From positions 34,676,059-34,740,058 of the forward strand of contig OY979718.1 of the NCBI GenBank assembly GCA_963855995.1: DNA of 64,000 nt. Reading direction: 5' to 3'. Position numbers and translations under genes: made by a program. Positions 25,001 through 33,423 of this stretch are shown piece by piece. Within the stretch, counting starts at the first letter, position 1; every line of letters starts with the position of its first letter. The DNA is from Muricea muricata. Taxonomy: Eukaryota; Cnidaria; Anthozoa; Malacalcyonacea; Plexauridae. The notes under the pieces are model-generated. The model saw only the letters and a list, made by a program, of their open reading frames with translations. It made no database searches and was not told where the DNA came from.

Positions 25001-26334
25001 TGAACAGTTACTGCAGGTGTTCAAAACTTGTACGGGACCTCGTGTCCTATTGTTTGTTCGCCTAGTGTAGTATATGGCCATGTATCTATACTGAATTTTT
25101 TACATAAAATAATAAATAAAAATTCTGTTTCATAATGCTGAAAGTTTTGGCGCCTGCATGGCCAATATTTTTCAGATTGTTTCACGGCGTCACCCTCTAA
25201 CACTCAGGTATCTTTAAAAATAGGTCTTGTACTTATTTTTAGACATTACTTTAGAGGTTAACACCCTCTTGCGACTTGCTAGGAAGTTGTTGAAGGTCAT
25301 ATACTATACTTTCAACCTTCGCTACCGTTCTCTTTGAGACTTCAAGTTATTAACTAATCTACCGTGAGTCCTATTATTATTAAAATCGCTATTTCTATAC
25401 CTTTTCCAGAAAACATATTTCTTATTTTCGTTCTCTAAAACTGATAATTTTTTAAAGATATTCCTTTTTCGGATGTGGAAAGGAAAGCGAGGTCGATTCC
25501 AATGCACATCTTAAGGACTTGTTTGGTTAAAATTTCGAGTAATTGTCAAAACACGTTCGACATCGTTCATTTTGTGACGGTATAGATGTTACTACCCACG
25601 ATTGATTAAAGACAATCTAAGGAATGCACAGAAAATGCAAGTTGAAAGAGGCGACACTGTCTGTGCACAGGCTAATGTCTATGGAGCTATCTACTCTAAT
25701 TAAACTATTTTGTGGTGATAAACACACCGAAAATCACAATTAAATATTTTCGTAAAACTTCTTTTATAGAATGTCTTCGTAACATTCATCGATAATTAAA
25801 AAAGAAGGCAAACATTTAGTGCTGGATTTTAGCTTTTTTACAACCCCCTTTATAAGTCAATAGTTCTATAGGCATTCCTCTTCTAGTTTACGTAAATACA
25901 ACGTCTGAAATATATGTAAAGAAAAGTTGCAGGGTTCCAAAATAAAGCACATCAAGTCGTTTACCGTGATGGTTGCTGTATATAATTTTTAAATAAAGCC
26001 GTTTATAAAGGTGTATGATTTATGATCTCACCTAAAAGATGGTTGTGGTAAGGACTCCTTGTTAACAGGGACCTAAGAATAGTGACACAGGTTAGTGGAA
26101 GCAGGTCTTCCCAGAAAGAAAATGAAGGGGGGGGGGAGCTGTTGGCATTTTTCATTTTCATCTCAGTGCTAAAATGAATAAAACATGAAAAGTTATGTAC
26201 TTTAAGCACAGTACAACCTGAACACCTCTTTCCCATTCTTGCTTCCAAGGATCACTTAGGTCAAAATATGTCCCAGGTGTGAGGAGCTGGTGGTCAGGAA
26301 TTTTCATTGCCGTAATCAAATCAGTCCTATACAC
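11385..26334 (-). CDS. JADE: JADE family PHD-finger protein, spliced gene (14 coding exons)
   Basis: JADE proteins are nuclear scaffolds that join HBO1/KAT7 to ING and MEAF6 subunits and direct acetylation of histone tails. Joined exons (minus strand, 5' to 3'): 26201-26334, 24921-24962, 24327-24451, 21094-21149, 19862-19951, 19166-19356, 17764-17869, 17263-17328, 15734-15838, 15411-15589, 14518-14638, 14249-14314, 13772-13840, 11385-13079. All phases agree and total 3,045 nt, 1,014 residues. With four residues from a tentative first exon, domains fall as: EPL1-like N-terminal region 5-123, PHD1 148-192 (C4HC3 complete), extended PHD2 about 199-313, helical RQDLER region 432-470, basic AT-hook-like [10 protein letters not shown] near 533-542, then a long Ser/Arg-rich tail. 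The tail is unusually encoded in one 1.7-kb exon. The start codon and exons 2-4 junctions are the least certain parts. Confidence 0.88.
13095..13262. mobile_element. hAT-type MITE at a JADE splice branch point
   Basis: The body is 13103-13254 (152 bp), with ~30-base termini of the form YAGTAGCGAAGCCAGCCCG. Direct repeats GTTAGTAC lie at 13095-13102 and 13255-13262. The CAGTRGCG-like ends and 8-bp duplication fit hAT. It lies in the last JADE intron, and its near duplication starts 16 bases from the exon. On the gene strand each duplication reads GTACTAAC, which contains TACTAAC. Confidence 0.85.
13772..13840 (-). CDS. JADE: JADE exon 14
   Basis: It ends [15 protein letters not shown], the invariant RQDLERVRNL core split by an intron. 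Two in-phase acceptors (after AATACAG at 13840 or CATTTCAG at 13825) would include or skip IKPFQ. Confidence 0.85.
14249..14314 (-). CDS. JADE: JADE exon 13
   Basis: 22 codons, [18 protein letters not shown], aligning with the LL-P----DNLA part of JADE. Acceptor TTTTAAG, donor CAG|GTAACT. Confidence 0.82.
14518..14638 (-). CDS. JADE: JADE exon 12
   Basis: It encodes [20 protein letters not shown] … [10 protein letters not shown], matching the LE-EFY … YWKLKR segment. Donor AAG|GTAGAT. An open frame continues into the intron but loses homology. Confidence 0.88.
14691..14984. mobile_element. MITE with 9-bp TSD in JADE intron
   Basis: The body is 14700-14975 (276 bp). Termini TRACCTGCGATCA are inverted. 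ATTTTAAAG flanks both sides (14691-14699 and 14976-14984). It has no coding capacity. It sits 62 bases from the exon 12 acceptor. Confidence 0.75.
15411..15589 (-). CDS. JADE: JADE exon 11
   Basis: It opens CYCSKHTEK (the YCPKH end of PHD2), followed by a Ser/Thr-rich linker and an acidic-basic helix ending [14 protein letters not shown] poly-G run lies just beyond the donor in the intron. Confidence 0.85.
15734..15838 (-). CDS. JADE: JADE exon 10 (PHD2)
   Basis: It encodes [14 protein letters not shown]…LHMETVLDD, supplying the last H/C zinc ligands. The [10 protein letters not shown] stretch is looser than in vertebrates. Donor GTG|GTAGGT. Confidence 0.88.
16980..17108. repeat. imperfect inverted repeat in JADE intron
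   Basis: CTGAAACGAT…GTTTCGAGCGAA and its rough reverse complement TTCGCTCAAAAC…ATCGTTTCAG pair across about 130 bases. It is probably an old MITE. No duplication was found. Confidence 0.45.
17263..17328 (-). CDS. JADE: JADE exon 9 (PHD2)
   Basis: 22 codons, [22 protein letters not shown], in JADE order: RW-L-C--CK---GACIQC. It is shorter than a typical ORF cut-off and was found by homology and splice sites (acceptor TATTAG, donor TCG|GTAAGT). Confidence 0.9.
17764..17869 (-). CDS. JADE: JADE exon 8 (PHD2)
   Basis: It encodes [18 protein letters not shown] and [13 protein letters not shown], the highly conserved linker of the extended PHD found in JADE and BRPF proteins. Donor CCC|GTAAGT. 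Confidence 0.92.
19166..19356 (-). CDS. JADE: JADE exon 7 (PHD1 core)
   Basis: It encodes [15 protein letters not shown] … GSWVCKPC, which completes the C4HC3 PHD finger expected to read the histone H3 tail. CLLC and GGAMKKT then begin the extended PHD2. Acceptor TTGCAG, donor AAA|GTAAGC. Confidence 0.92.
19391..19583. repeat. palindromic repeat cluster in JADE intron
   Basis: ATGATAGTCATGTAATAATT at the left is mirrored at 19552-19583, with a third related palindrome near 19519-19548. This AT-rich MITE-like block begins about 35 bases from the exon 7 acceptor. Confidence 0.55.
19862..19951 (-). CDS. JADE: JADE exon 6 (start of PHD1)
   Basis: Exactly 30 codons, ending [17 protein letters not shown]. 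This supplies the first two zinc ligands (C148, C151) of PHD1. Donor TCG|GTAAGT. Confidence 0.9.
20215..20852. mobile_element. hAT element, non-autonomous, 8-bp TSD
   Basis: The body is 20223-20844 (622 bp). It begins CAGTGGCGTAGGAAC and ends GTTCCTACGCCTCTG. Exact CATGTGAC repeats lie at 20215-20222 and 20845-20852. Subterminal G/C runs follow (GGGGGGCCTAGGGGGG). The termini are classic hAT. No transposase frame is present. Confidence 0.9.
21094..21149 (-). CDS. JADE: JADE exon 5
   Basis: 19 codons, [18 protein letters not shown], corresponding to the conserved DELTMERVLEELE region. Acceptor AATTTAG, donor CAG|GTACGG. Confidence 0.85.
21483..22049. mobile_element. pogo/Tigger-like Tc1-mariner MITE
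   Basis: The body is 21485-22047, flanked by TA. It starts CAGTCGAATCCCGTTAATACG and ends with the reverse complement of CAGTGGAACCCCGCC. The interior holds many copies of GGCCGTATTARCGGGRTG, in both halves. No transposase is present. It lies in JADE intron 4. Confidence 0.75.
22842..23750 (+). pseudogene. decayed SWIM-zinc-finger transposon-type gene
   Basis: Pieces of one protein are spread over shifted frames. 22848-22975 gives KSVRIEDGI and [16 protein letters not shown] frameshift falls at a run of seven A (about 22971). 22975-23427 continues [15 protein letters not shown] and the Ser/Asp-rich region before a SWIM finger (CDRA…[10 protein letters not shown]). A TGA at 23425 and a TAA at 23461 interrupt the finger. 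After another shift, [20 protein letters not shown] matches the usual segment after SWIM fingers. I recognise the layout from uncharacterised SWIM proteins of invertebrate genomes, often linked to transposons. It lies inside JADE intron 4, antisense to the gene. Confidence 0.6.
24327..24451 (-). CDS. JADE: JADE exon 4
   Basis: It encodes [11 protein letters not shown] … [15 protein letters not shown], matching the JADE segment that contains YDL-D--D--WL. Acceptor TTTCAAG, donor G|GTAAAT, phase 1 out. Confidence 0.8.
24921..24962 (-). CDS. JADE: JADE 42-nt micro-exon (tentative)
   Basis: A strong acceptor (nine T then ATATTTCAG) and donor (AAT|GTAAGT) enclose 42 bases. They read [13 protein letters not shown] in the phase needed by both neighbours, ending just before the RPKKY-like segment of other JADE proteins. 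Sequence support is mainly phase and splice sites. Confidence 0.5.
26201..26334 (-). CDS. JADE: JADE exon 2 (N-terminal conserved block)
   Basis: It encodes [14 protein letters not shown] … [13 protein letters not shown], the hallmark start of JADE proteins. The acceptor is TTATTCAAG. Two donors are possible: AAA|GTACAT at 26200 (phase 2, fits the next small exon) or CAG|GTTGTA, which would end the exon at 26218. Confidence 0.85.
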
Positions 26335-27095
26335 CTTGAATAAAATAGAATAGAATTCATTTGAATGTTCCTGAAAAGCTTTCTGATCATTATAGTAGGA
26401 AATGCCCTTGCAGGAATAACATTTAATCCCCCCCCCTAGTAACATCATACTAAACTGCCTTGTTATAGAAAACAAGATGGTCTTTTAGAATTTTAATCAG
26501 CAGGTTGGTAAAATTGAGGCCTATTGTGTTATCAATATAGCACAGATGTCACATTACATAACATGAACTGGACTGCTACTCATGTGGTGAAAAGGTTTGA
26601 AGCAAAAGAGCTACAGTACATCAAGGATTTAAACAGTGCAAAATACCTCAGCAGGTTTCTTTCCATCTTTGATTGTTATCTTGACAGGAGTTTCAACTAC
26701 AAGGAAGTAATCAATAAAAATTTTAATTTGCTTCAAACCTTTTAAGAGTAATTTTAAACTCTTCTGAGTGACCTAAAGTGAATACAATAAGAGTCATACA
26801 CTCTGCATATACTGGTACCACAGATACTACAATATATGGAGAAAAAATGTTATTTTTAACTTAGAATTTAACTGTGCCTGAGGGATAGATTATGTCTTGT
26901 GGAATCATCATGTTTTGTGGACCTGAAACTTCTGATCTGCAGATGAGGGTCTACAAAACATACTGCTTCCTGAGGCACTGCAGGGACACGTCCATACGTA
27001 TATTATCATTTAATTACTTTAAATGCCAAAAGAAAAGCAAACTGTGATAAAATTATTTAAAATGTACATGTAATTAAAGTTTTGTAACACAATAG
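26335..27095. other. JADE 5' intron or upstream DNA, nothing recognised
   Basis: It contains a C run (about 26430-26438). I could not support any exon in it. Confidence 0.4.
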
Positions 27096-27320
27096 AGCAA
27101 GCGACGTTTTTGCCAACACGGACGGCTGCCGCAAGTGAGTTGCATCGTTATAGATGGCGAATGATGGCGTCAGCCGTTCTTGTTTGAAATCAACAACGGC
27201 AGTCAGTCAACTTTCACGTTCATGATTTGAAACGAGAACGGCTGACGCCATCATTCGCCATCTATAACAATGCAACTCACTTCCGGCTGCCGTCTGTGTT
27301 GACAAAAACGTCGCTTGCTT
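27096..27320. mobile_element. long-TIR MITE
   Basis: Arms of about 95 bases (AGCAAGCGACGTTTTTG … GAATGATGGCGTCAGCCG) are inverted with few mismatches around a 40-base centre. There is no coding capacity and no clear target duplication. Confidence 0.7.
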
Positions 27321-27602
27321 AAGCTCTCTGATAGTAACACAAAACCTTCATTAACTTGGCTGTTGACTTTATTGTTTAGGTCCCCCTCTCTTAAAACTAA
27401 TGTCTCTTGCTAAGATGCATTGCTAGCAAGACAGTCAAATTTCTTCACTATGACATGGTATACTTTTGGCCAATAAGAAGCAAGAATAAAATTAAACTTT
27501 GACACTCATAATAAAATGTATATACAGTAATAAAATGGTTTATACATGGTTGCCAATGTGCCATAGGAAAATTGGCTACGGCATTATTCAGCAAACACTT
27601 AC

Positions 27603-27614
27603 CTTTACTTCCAT
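27603..27614 (-). CDS. JADE: tentative first coding exon of JADE
   Basis: ATGGAAGTAAAG is followed by a good donor (GTAAGTG). It joins in phase 0 to the exon at 26201-26334, giving [12 protein letters not shown]. An in-frame stop lies a few codons upstream. Vertebrate JADE proteins have a longer Ser/Arg-rich leader here, so the true start may lie elsewhere. Confidence 0.35.
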
Positions 27615-27803
27615 CTTCTTGCATCATTACTTATACAGTACAAGACTTCTGTAAACAATAGTTTATGCTTCAGCGGTTTATTCCTTTTTGTACTTCTTGG
27701 TGAATTGGAGCATGAATATTTGAAACGCTGTAAATTTTGTGGTCTTCTATGCTAGTCAGCTAGAATAAATAGTTGTTACATGAAGTAGAGCAGATATGTG
27801 CAT

Positions 27804-27954
27804 AAAACAATGGTAATACCAAATATTGAAACCATTTTTATTTCTCAACGTTTCGACTAGTTTACAGTCATCATTGACTCCTGATGATGGCTTTAAACTA
27901 GTCGAAAACATTGAGAAATAAAAATATTTCAATATTTGGTATTACCATTGTTTT
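27804..27954. repeat. 151-bp inverted repeat with retroelement 3'-end-like motif
   Basis: Both arms carry AAACTAGTCGAAA…GAGAAATAAA preceded by TGATGA, the type of motif seen at 3' ends of Penelope-like elements and also in the satellite units (GGTGGCCGAAAGC…AAATAAATA). The outer arms are AAAACAATGGTAATACC. Confidence 0.6.
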
Positions 27955-28786
27955 ATATTTTATAAAAATACTCAGTGGTTCCCGCAAGATATGTCCATAC
28001 CAGGTGCTATTCTAGTGAGGTTTTCAGGTGCAAACCTTTCACCAAGGTTGTGGGTTCTATTTTAAGGGAGGTCTTTTTAGTCCCCTGTTACATTGACAAG
28101 GTTACATCAGAGCATTTCGATTTTCATACTGGATTAGGCTGTTGTTTACATTACGCCTCTGTATTCCACACATGCCGCAGAGCAAAAATCCCTCCGCTTT
28201 GTTAGTGACAGGAAACATAATTGGGTATGTGACAGGAAACATAATAGGGTATGTGCCATACAAGGAAAGTCAAGGGTAAACAACATATTGGATACCGGTA
28301 CGCTCTGGTGCAAAACTTTTGAATAATTCTGAGAGAACAATAGGATTTTTACTTGGTAATTACAAAAAGGGCAGGGCAACATAAAGTGTAACGGCATAAT
28401 GTAAACACTGCTTTTTTTCCCACTAGTGTGAAAATTAATCAGGTATGAAAGGTAATTTGGTATTAATGTAACAGGGCCTCAATCCCACTCAAACTTGGTC
28501 CTCATTTGGAAAAAGTACAACTCAGCGTGTATATTCAGGAATTTCCTTCACATGCAGTTATATAATACTTGCTGACCGAGGATATGGTGTTGTAATACAG
28601 CTTGTGTCTAGTGGCAATTCGATCGAATTGCACACAAACAAACAATAGACTGAGGTAACTTTTAGCTAGTAGATGATTATTATGCAATTTTACTACTTAT
28701 CTTTTCAAACATCAAATTGGGGGCATGATTCTGGTTAGGTTTAACTCAATATTAGACTCAAAAAAATAAACAATTATTATAGCTGT
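27955..28786. other. no gene recognised
   Basis: AT-rich. Short direct repeats (GTGACAGGAAACATAAT…GGGTATGTG, about 28205-28256) are the only structure seen. Confidence 0.4.
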
Positions 28787-29190
28787 GCCAATAGAAGCAC
28801 TCCAGAAATTAGTGATCAGTTCAGTTGGTAACGTTGGGGAATTCATTTGATCAATACCGCAAAATTTTTGAGAAGTTCCTAAAAAAATTCACAACTTCCT
28901 GTTAAAATGTACTAATCAAACTTTAATGAGCCAATCAAATGCAGTCTTACCAGTAGGACTGAATTTGATTGGCTCAACCACTCAAAATTGAATGAGTCAA
29001 TTAAATGCAGTCTCACCAGTAGGACTGAATTTTATTGGCTCAATTTTATTTGATTGGCACATTTTAACAGGAAGTTGTGAATTTCTGACAAACTTCTCAA
29101 AAATATTGCGCAATTGAATCAATTGATTAAATGAATTTCTTAACATTCCAAATGAAGTGAAAAGCATTTTTAGGAACGCTTCTATTGGCA
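28787..29190. mobile_element. long-TIR MITE with internal palindromes
   Basis: TGCCAATAGAAGC at the left is mirrored at 29190. The arms continue inwards through ACAGGAAGTTGTGAATTT. The centre has two copies of a palindromic unit (GAGCCAATCAAATGCAGTC … ACTGAATTTGATTGGCTC). It has no coding capacity. Confidence 0.65.
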
Positions 29191-30918
29191 TGGATTTAAA
29201 ATGATGATACAAAATTGTGGCTGTTAAACATAATTCCTTATGCAAATTCATATTTCTTTATGCAAATAAGTTATGCAGGCTGCATGACAAACTGCTGTGT
29301 TAATAAATACACAAACTGGACCTTAAATAACCCAATCATAACAAAAGAGAAGAGTTCTGTTAAATTCCTCGTGGTTTAATGGGTACGTCATGACTACACG
29401 CTGTGATGCGTGAAATGATAACTTTATACCAAATATCAAACACAGCAAAGGCCATTACAGCATAATAATATCACAATAAGATCGCACCAAAATATTTTAG
29501 AGGAGCTAACCTCATTTCAAGCTAGTACGGAATGCTGGGAGGAAATTTAACGTTCCCGAAAATATCTCTGATAAGTAGTATTATGCATATTGACATGTGA
29601 TCGATTTTGGCAGAGAACATGATACATACATAACAGCCTACCTTTCACGCGGTGTTTTGAACAGCTTTAATGCACTACTAAATCACTTATAAATACCACA
29701 CGCGAGTTCCTTCTCTCGTCCATTTCATGCTATGTTCCGCAGCTCATTTTATCGCTAATTTTGTTGTATTTTGGCTGCAAATCCTTCCCGCCATAGCTTC
29801 CAGAGCACGTAACATTCGAGGACATTTGCTATCACATCGTCGGAATATTTCGGATTCAAACGGAATACATTCGGTTGCCGAATAAATTGTGAAATACTTC
29901 ATCTTGCATTGTGATCAGTACAGCTGATCTGCTGGGCACTAGCTGTCCAGTTTTCGTGACTTTGAATAATAGGGCAAGCCTCAGGTCAAAAAATAGCTAA
30001 AATTTCAGATTAAAACAGTTTCTAGCTCGGAACTGATTGGATTCATTTTCATAAAAAATTATATTTTTTCGCATTTAAAACATAAATAAGGACATTTCTA
30101 AAAAACGAAACGAAGCAGCAAAATAATGAATCGAAACAGCAAAAAAAAGGAAATGAAAGAACGAAATACATTTAACATTTGTCCGTTTCGTTGTTTCACC
30201 CTTGCTTTAGTCAATCATTTTGTTGCTTCGTTATCGCTGTTTCTCTGTTTCCTTGTTTAGCTGTATTGCCGTCCAATAAATAACTCAATGGCCGATTGAA
30301 AATCAAGATAACCATAGTCCATAATAATATCCTGATATATGTCATTTTTTATGAACGTTCTGATCATTCAAGTTATTTTCAACAAACGAAACCAAACATG
30401 TTACGTAAGACGATGGAGCATATTATTCTACTGAAAAATGTTAACGTTTAGATCATCGCATTTTAATTTTTGCATCTGTGCAATATAATCCTACAATGTT
30501 AATTATTTAACCTTGTACATCCCTCTCCCATCTGCAAAGCTTAGGGACTGATTTTTAGAGAGAACTTTAATTCTAACACCTATTTAGCAAGGAATTTCCT
30601 GCTGAATAAAGAGAGAAAACCACTCTTCGATTCCCTTCGAAAACCTATCAGTAAACCTCCCAGCGACACCCGCAGTTCTTATATAACGTATTAACGTTGA
30701 AAATCCTCACCTAAAGTTTCATCAATAAGATCAAAAAAACTGATCATTACTCGACAATGCAAACAGAAACACCGGGAGACCGAACGATTGATAAGCATTT
30801 CTCTGGAAAATACCGGCTACGCCGGCAGAGTTGGCTGTTCTGCCCTCTCCAATAAAGCTTAAGCCTGCGTCAATTATTTATCTAAACCTTTTGATCTGAA
30901 GTTCTTGCAAATAAATTT
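29191..30918. other. no gene recognised
   Basis: There are GAAACGAAGCAGC/AACAGC-type repeats at about 30100-30260, partly inverted. Possible 5' UTR or promoter of JADE cannot be located from sequence alone. Confidence 0.35.
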
Positions 30919-31130
30919 AGCGAGATTGAAAGTGATATGCAAGCAATGAACTGGTACCCTAGCCCTAGCCCTAGCCCTAGCCCTAGCCCTAGCCCTAGCC
31001 CTAGCCCTAGCCCTAGCCCTAGCCCTAGCCCTAGCCCTAGCCCTAGCCCTAGCCCTAGCCCTAGCCCTAGCCCTAGCCCTAGCCCTAGCCCTAGCCCTAG
31101 CCCTTGCACTACTAGACCACTCGTTCAACC
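30919..31130 (-). repeat. tRNA-derived SINE interrupted by (CTAGGG)n
   Basis: On the minus strand, the head GAACGAGTGGTCTAGTAGTGCA (box A) is followed by about 148 bases of perfect CTAGGG hexamers (30957-31104). After it come CCAGTTCATTGC and a box-B-like TTTCAATCTCGCT. The intact relative at 31273-31350 has only ~20 bases between these parts. The Pro-Ser, Leu-Gly and Arg-Ala dipeptide frames here are not genes. Confidence 0.65.
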
Positions 31131-31272
31131 TTGAGCGCGCAATTAAGTTATTTATTTTAACAATTTTTTACTTTATTTTACCATAAAATTTTTGTAAATC
31201 ATTTCATCGAGATTTAAACCACGCTAATTGGAAACCTAGCTTACTTCACTTTACCACAAAAATTTTCTAAAC

Positions 31273-31350
31273 AGTCTCTACAGCGAGATTTGAACCATAC
31301 AAACTGGAAATTTAGGCCAAGGTCTGCACCACTAGACCACTCGTTCAAGC
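31273..31350 (-). repeat. tRNA-derived SINE copy
   Basis: Minus strand: box A TGGTCTAGTGGTGCAG and box B GGTTCAAATCTC, 39 bases apart, as in a tRNA gene. The spacing and flanks (GCTTGAACGAG head) match the copies at 30919 and 31591. It lacks a clear acceptor stem, so it is a SINE rather than a tRNA gene. Confidence 0.6.
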
Positions 31351-31590
31351 AGGAGAACGAAACGTAAAATGTCGTTTTTTAACAGTTTTTATTTCATTTT
31401 ACGATAAACATTTTGTAAATCATTTCTTCAAAAAATTGTCTCTAGTGAACTGTAGAATTAATACGTGTAAAAATATCCACTACCTCGCGTAAATATTCAA
31501 TAAAAAAACTTTATAACAATTTGCAAATTTTTTGCTTGAAATGAATTAAAAAATTTCTGATTAAAAACAATTAAATTTACGTTGCCTGCT

Positions 31591-31667
31591 CAAGCTTGAA
31601 CGAGGGGTCTAGCGGTGCAGGCTCATTGTTTAAATTCCTTGTTGCTTTGGTTCGGATTTTGCTAAAG
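31591..31667 (+). repeat. tRNA-derived SINE copy
   Basis: Plus strand: CAAGCTTGAACGAGGGGTCTA, box A GGTCTAGCGGTGCAG and box B GGTTCGGATTTTG. Another head remnant (ATGCTCAAGCTTA) lies near 31730. Confidence 0.55.
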
Positions 31668-33055
31668 TCATTTCAAAAATTTTGGCTTAAAATGCTGTAA
31701 AAAATTGGTTAAAATAAATAATTTACATTACATGCTCAAGCTTAGATACTCAGTGCACTTAAGTCATGGCTCCAGCTCATTTTAGCAAAATATGACATAA
31801 ATGGCAATTACTCATCATATATTAAAGCAACCTCCACCAAACTTGCTATGATAATAGTTAGGCCTAGTGTTAACAAACTGCAACATTTTGTTGCTATGGA
31901 AACGGTCACGTGACCATAACATCTTTGATATTGTGTTACTTATCTTTGCGGACTTGGGAGATGGGTCTGGGAATAATATTAGCATTAGAAATTGTATGCT
32001 TTAGAAAGCACGTATATTCAAGTTTATCAGTCTAACTGGAATGTGTGTCCTGAATGTATAGTTTAGGACAAAGAAAGAATTGTTTTAAAAATTGATGTAT
32101 TTTTTCATTTCTACTTCAAGTTTTTTTATGTTTTCGGCACAGAGGACACACATTCCGGTTAGTTCCCCCAAAATGGGTGGGAAACGAACTTATTTTCATA
32201 GTCACTGAGAGCTGGTATTTGATACAGGGTAGTCTCCCGAGGCAATTTTTTTCTGACTTTTGACAGCTTTATGGCTGTATGGCAATTATTTTACTCATTT
32301 TTTCCCAGATGAGGTGACATAACACACTTCTTGTGCCATCTAGCAACAACTTTGTTACTGCATAAACATTTTTCCCCCAAAAAAGGACCGCATGCAGGGC
32401 TAAATTCACTACGATAAAAGAATTAATTTAGCTTTTAAGTCATTAGTTTTTCCGCCATTTTGAATTTTGAATTTTCTTGTTTCCATGGAAACAGTTAGTC
32501 AAGAAAAAATCTTGGCGAAAACGGCAAAATTGTATCGATTTTGCTTTTAAAGTTCGTTTTTAAAAGTTAAAATATAATCTTTTCAACTTCTTTTGTTTCA
32601 TGTGAGAAAAATATACAAGAAAACATTCAAGTTTTGTCATGTATAAATGTAATTAAGGAAGGCAATAAATTGCTTTTGTATATCTGCAAATATTGTTCAA
32701 AACGTTAAATATAATTCATTTATCGTGTAGATGACTCTTTTAACTCCACTTTACCTTTGTCTTATTAAAGTAAAAACTGTTCTACTGTTTGACCTAGTTC
32801 ACTAGTTGCTCATAGCTAACACTTGTTCGTATCCACGCGAAATCCACGTGAAATCCACGCAGAATTCACGAAACTTCGGAACCCACGTTGCAGGGGGTAA
32901 AATTCGTTTTTAAAGCCAGGACTTAAGTTCACTGAGTAAGCCACAAATTAAATATCTGCCTAGATGTCTCACTCGCTGTCTATTCGTTTGAATTTCGTTT
33001 TCGCAATTTTTTGGTGATTGCGAATCGCACAAACGCACTTGCTACGCTGACGTGC
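31668..33055. other. no gene recognised
   Basis: Repeat-type DNA. An inverted repeat (CTAACTGGAATGTGTGTCCT near 32033, mirrored near 32140-32162) and short AATCCACG repeats (about 32834-32868) are visible. Confidence 0.4.
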
Positions 33056-33423
33056 ACTGCTCACGTCAGAGGTTGGCGTTATTAGATCATATCGAGTTAA
33101 CGTACCATGACGTCACGAATTTTGCAATACCTGAATTTAAGAGTCTAGAGGTGCTTGAAAAAAGATATTTTTGCATTAATATTATTGTCAATCAACCCCA
33201 AAACTAACCCTAACCCTAACCCTGACCCTAACTATAAAGAAAAAAACTTAGAAAAAAAACTTTGACTCAAAAGTATAAAATAGTCATCGCCGGGTTCGAT
33301 CCCAATCTACATCGTGGAAGATCTGTACCTTAATAACCACTACCGTGTTTAATAAATATAAGAATTAATGACGTCATGGTACGTTAACTCGATATGATCT
33401 AACGCTAACCCACGTCAGAGCAC
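33056..33423. mobile_element. inverted-repeat element at the edge of the satellite
   Basis: Arms share AGATCATATCGAGTTAACGT followed by ACCATGACGTCA, inverted at about 33080-33118 and 33366-33405. Inside are a short telomere-like tract (CCCTAACCCTAACCCTGACC, about 33207-33230) and a perfect box-B-like GGTTCGATCCC at 33294. The element ends about 30 bases before the satellite begins. Confidence 0.65.

Noticed and set aside
30874-31134. Open frames encoding Pro-Ser, Leu-Gly or Arg-Ala dipeptide repeats
   Set aside because: They are the three readings of one CTAGGG hexamer tract and have no protein-like flanks.
31273-31350. Functional tRNA gene
   Set aside because: Box A and box B are present, but no pairing acceptor stem or convincing anticodon arm is visible. 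Diverged sister copies nearby indicate a SINE.
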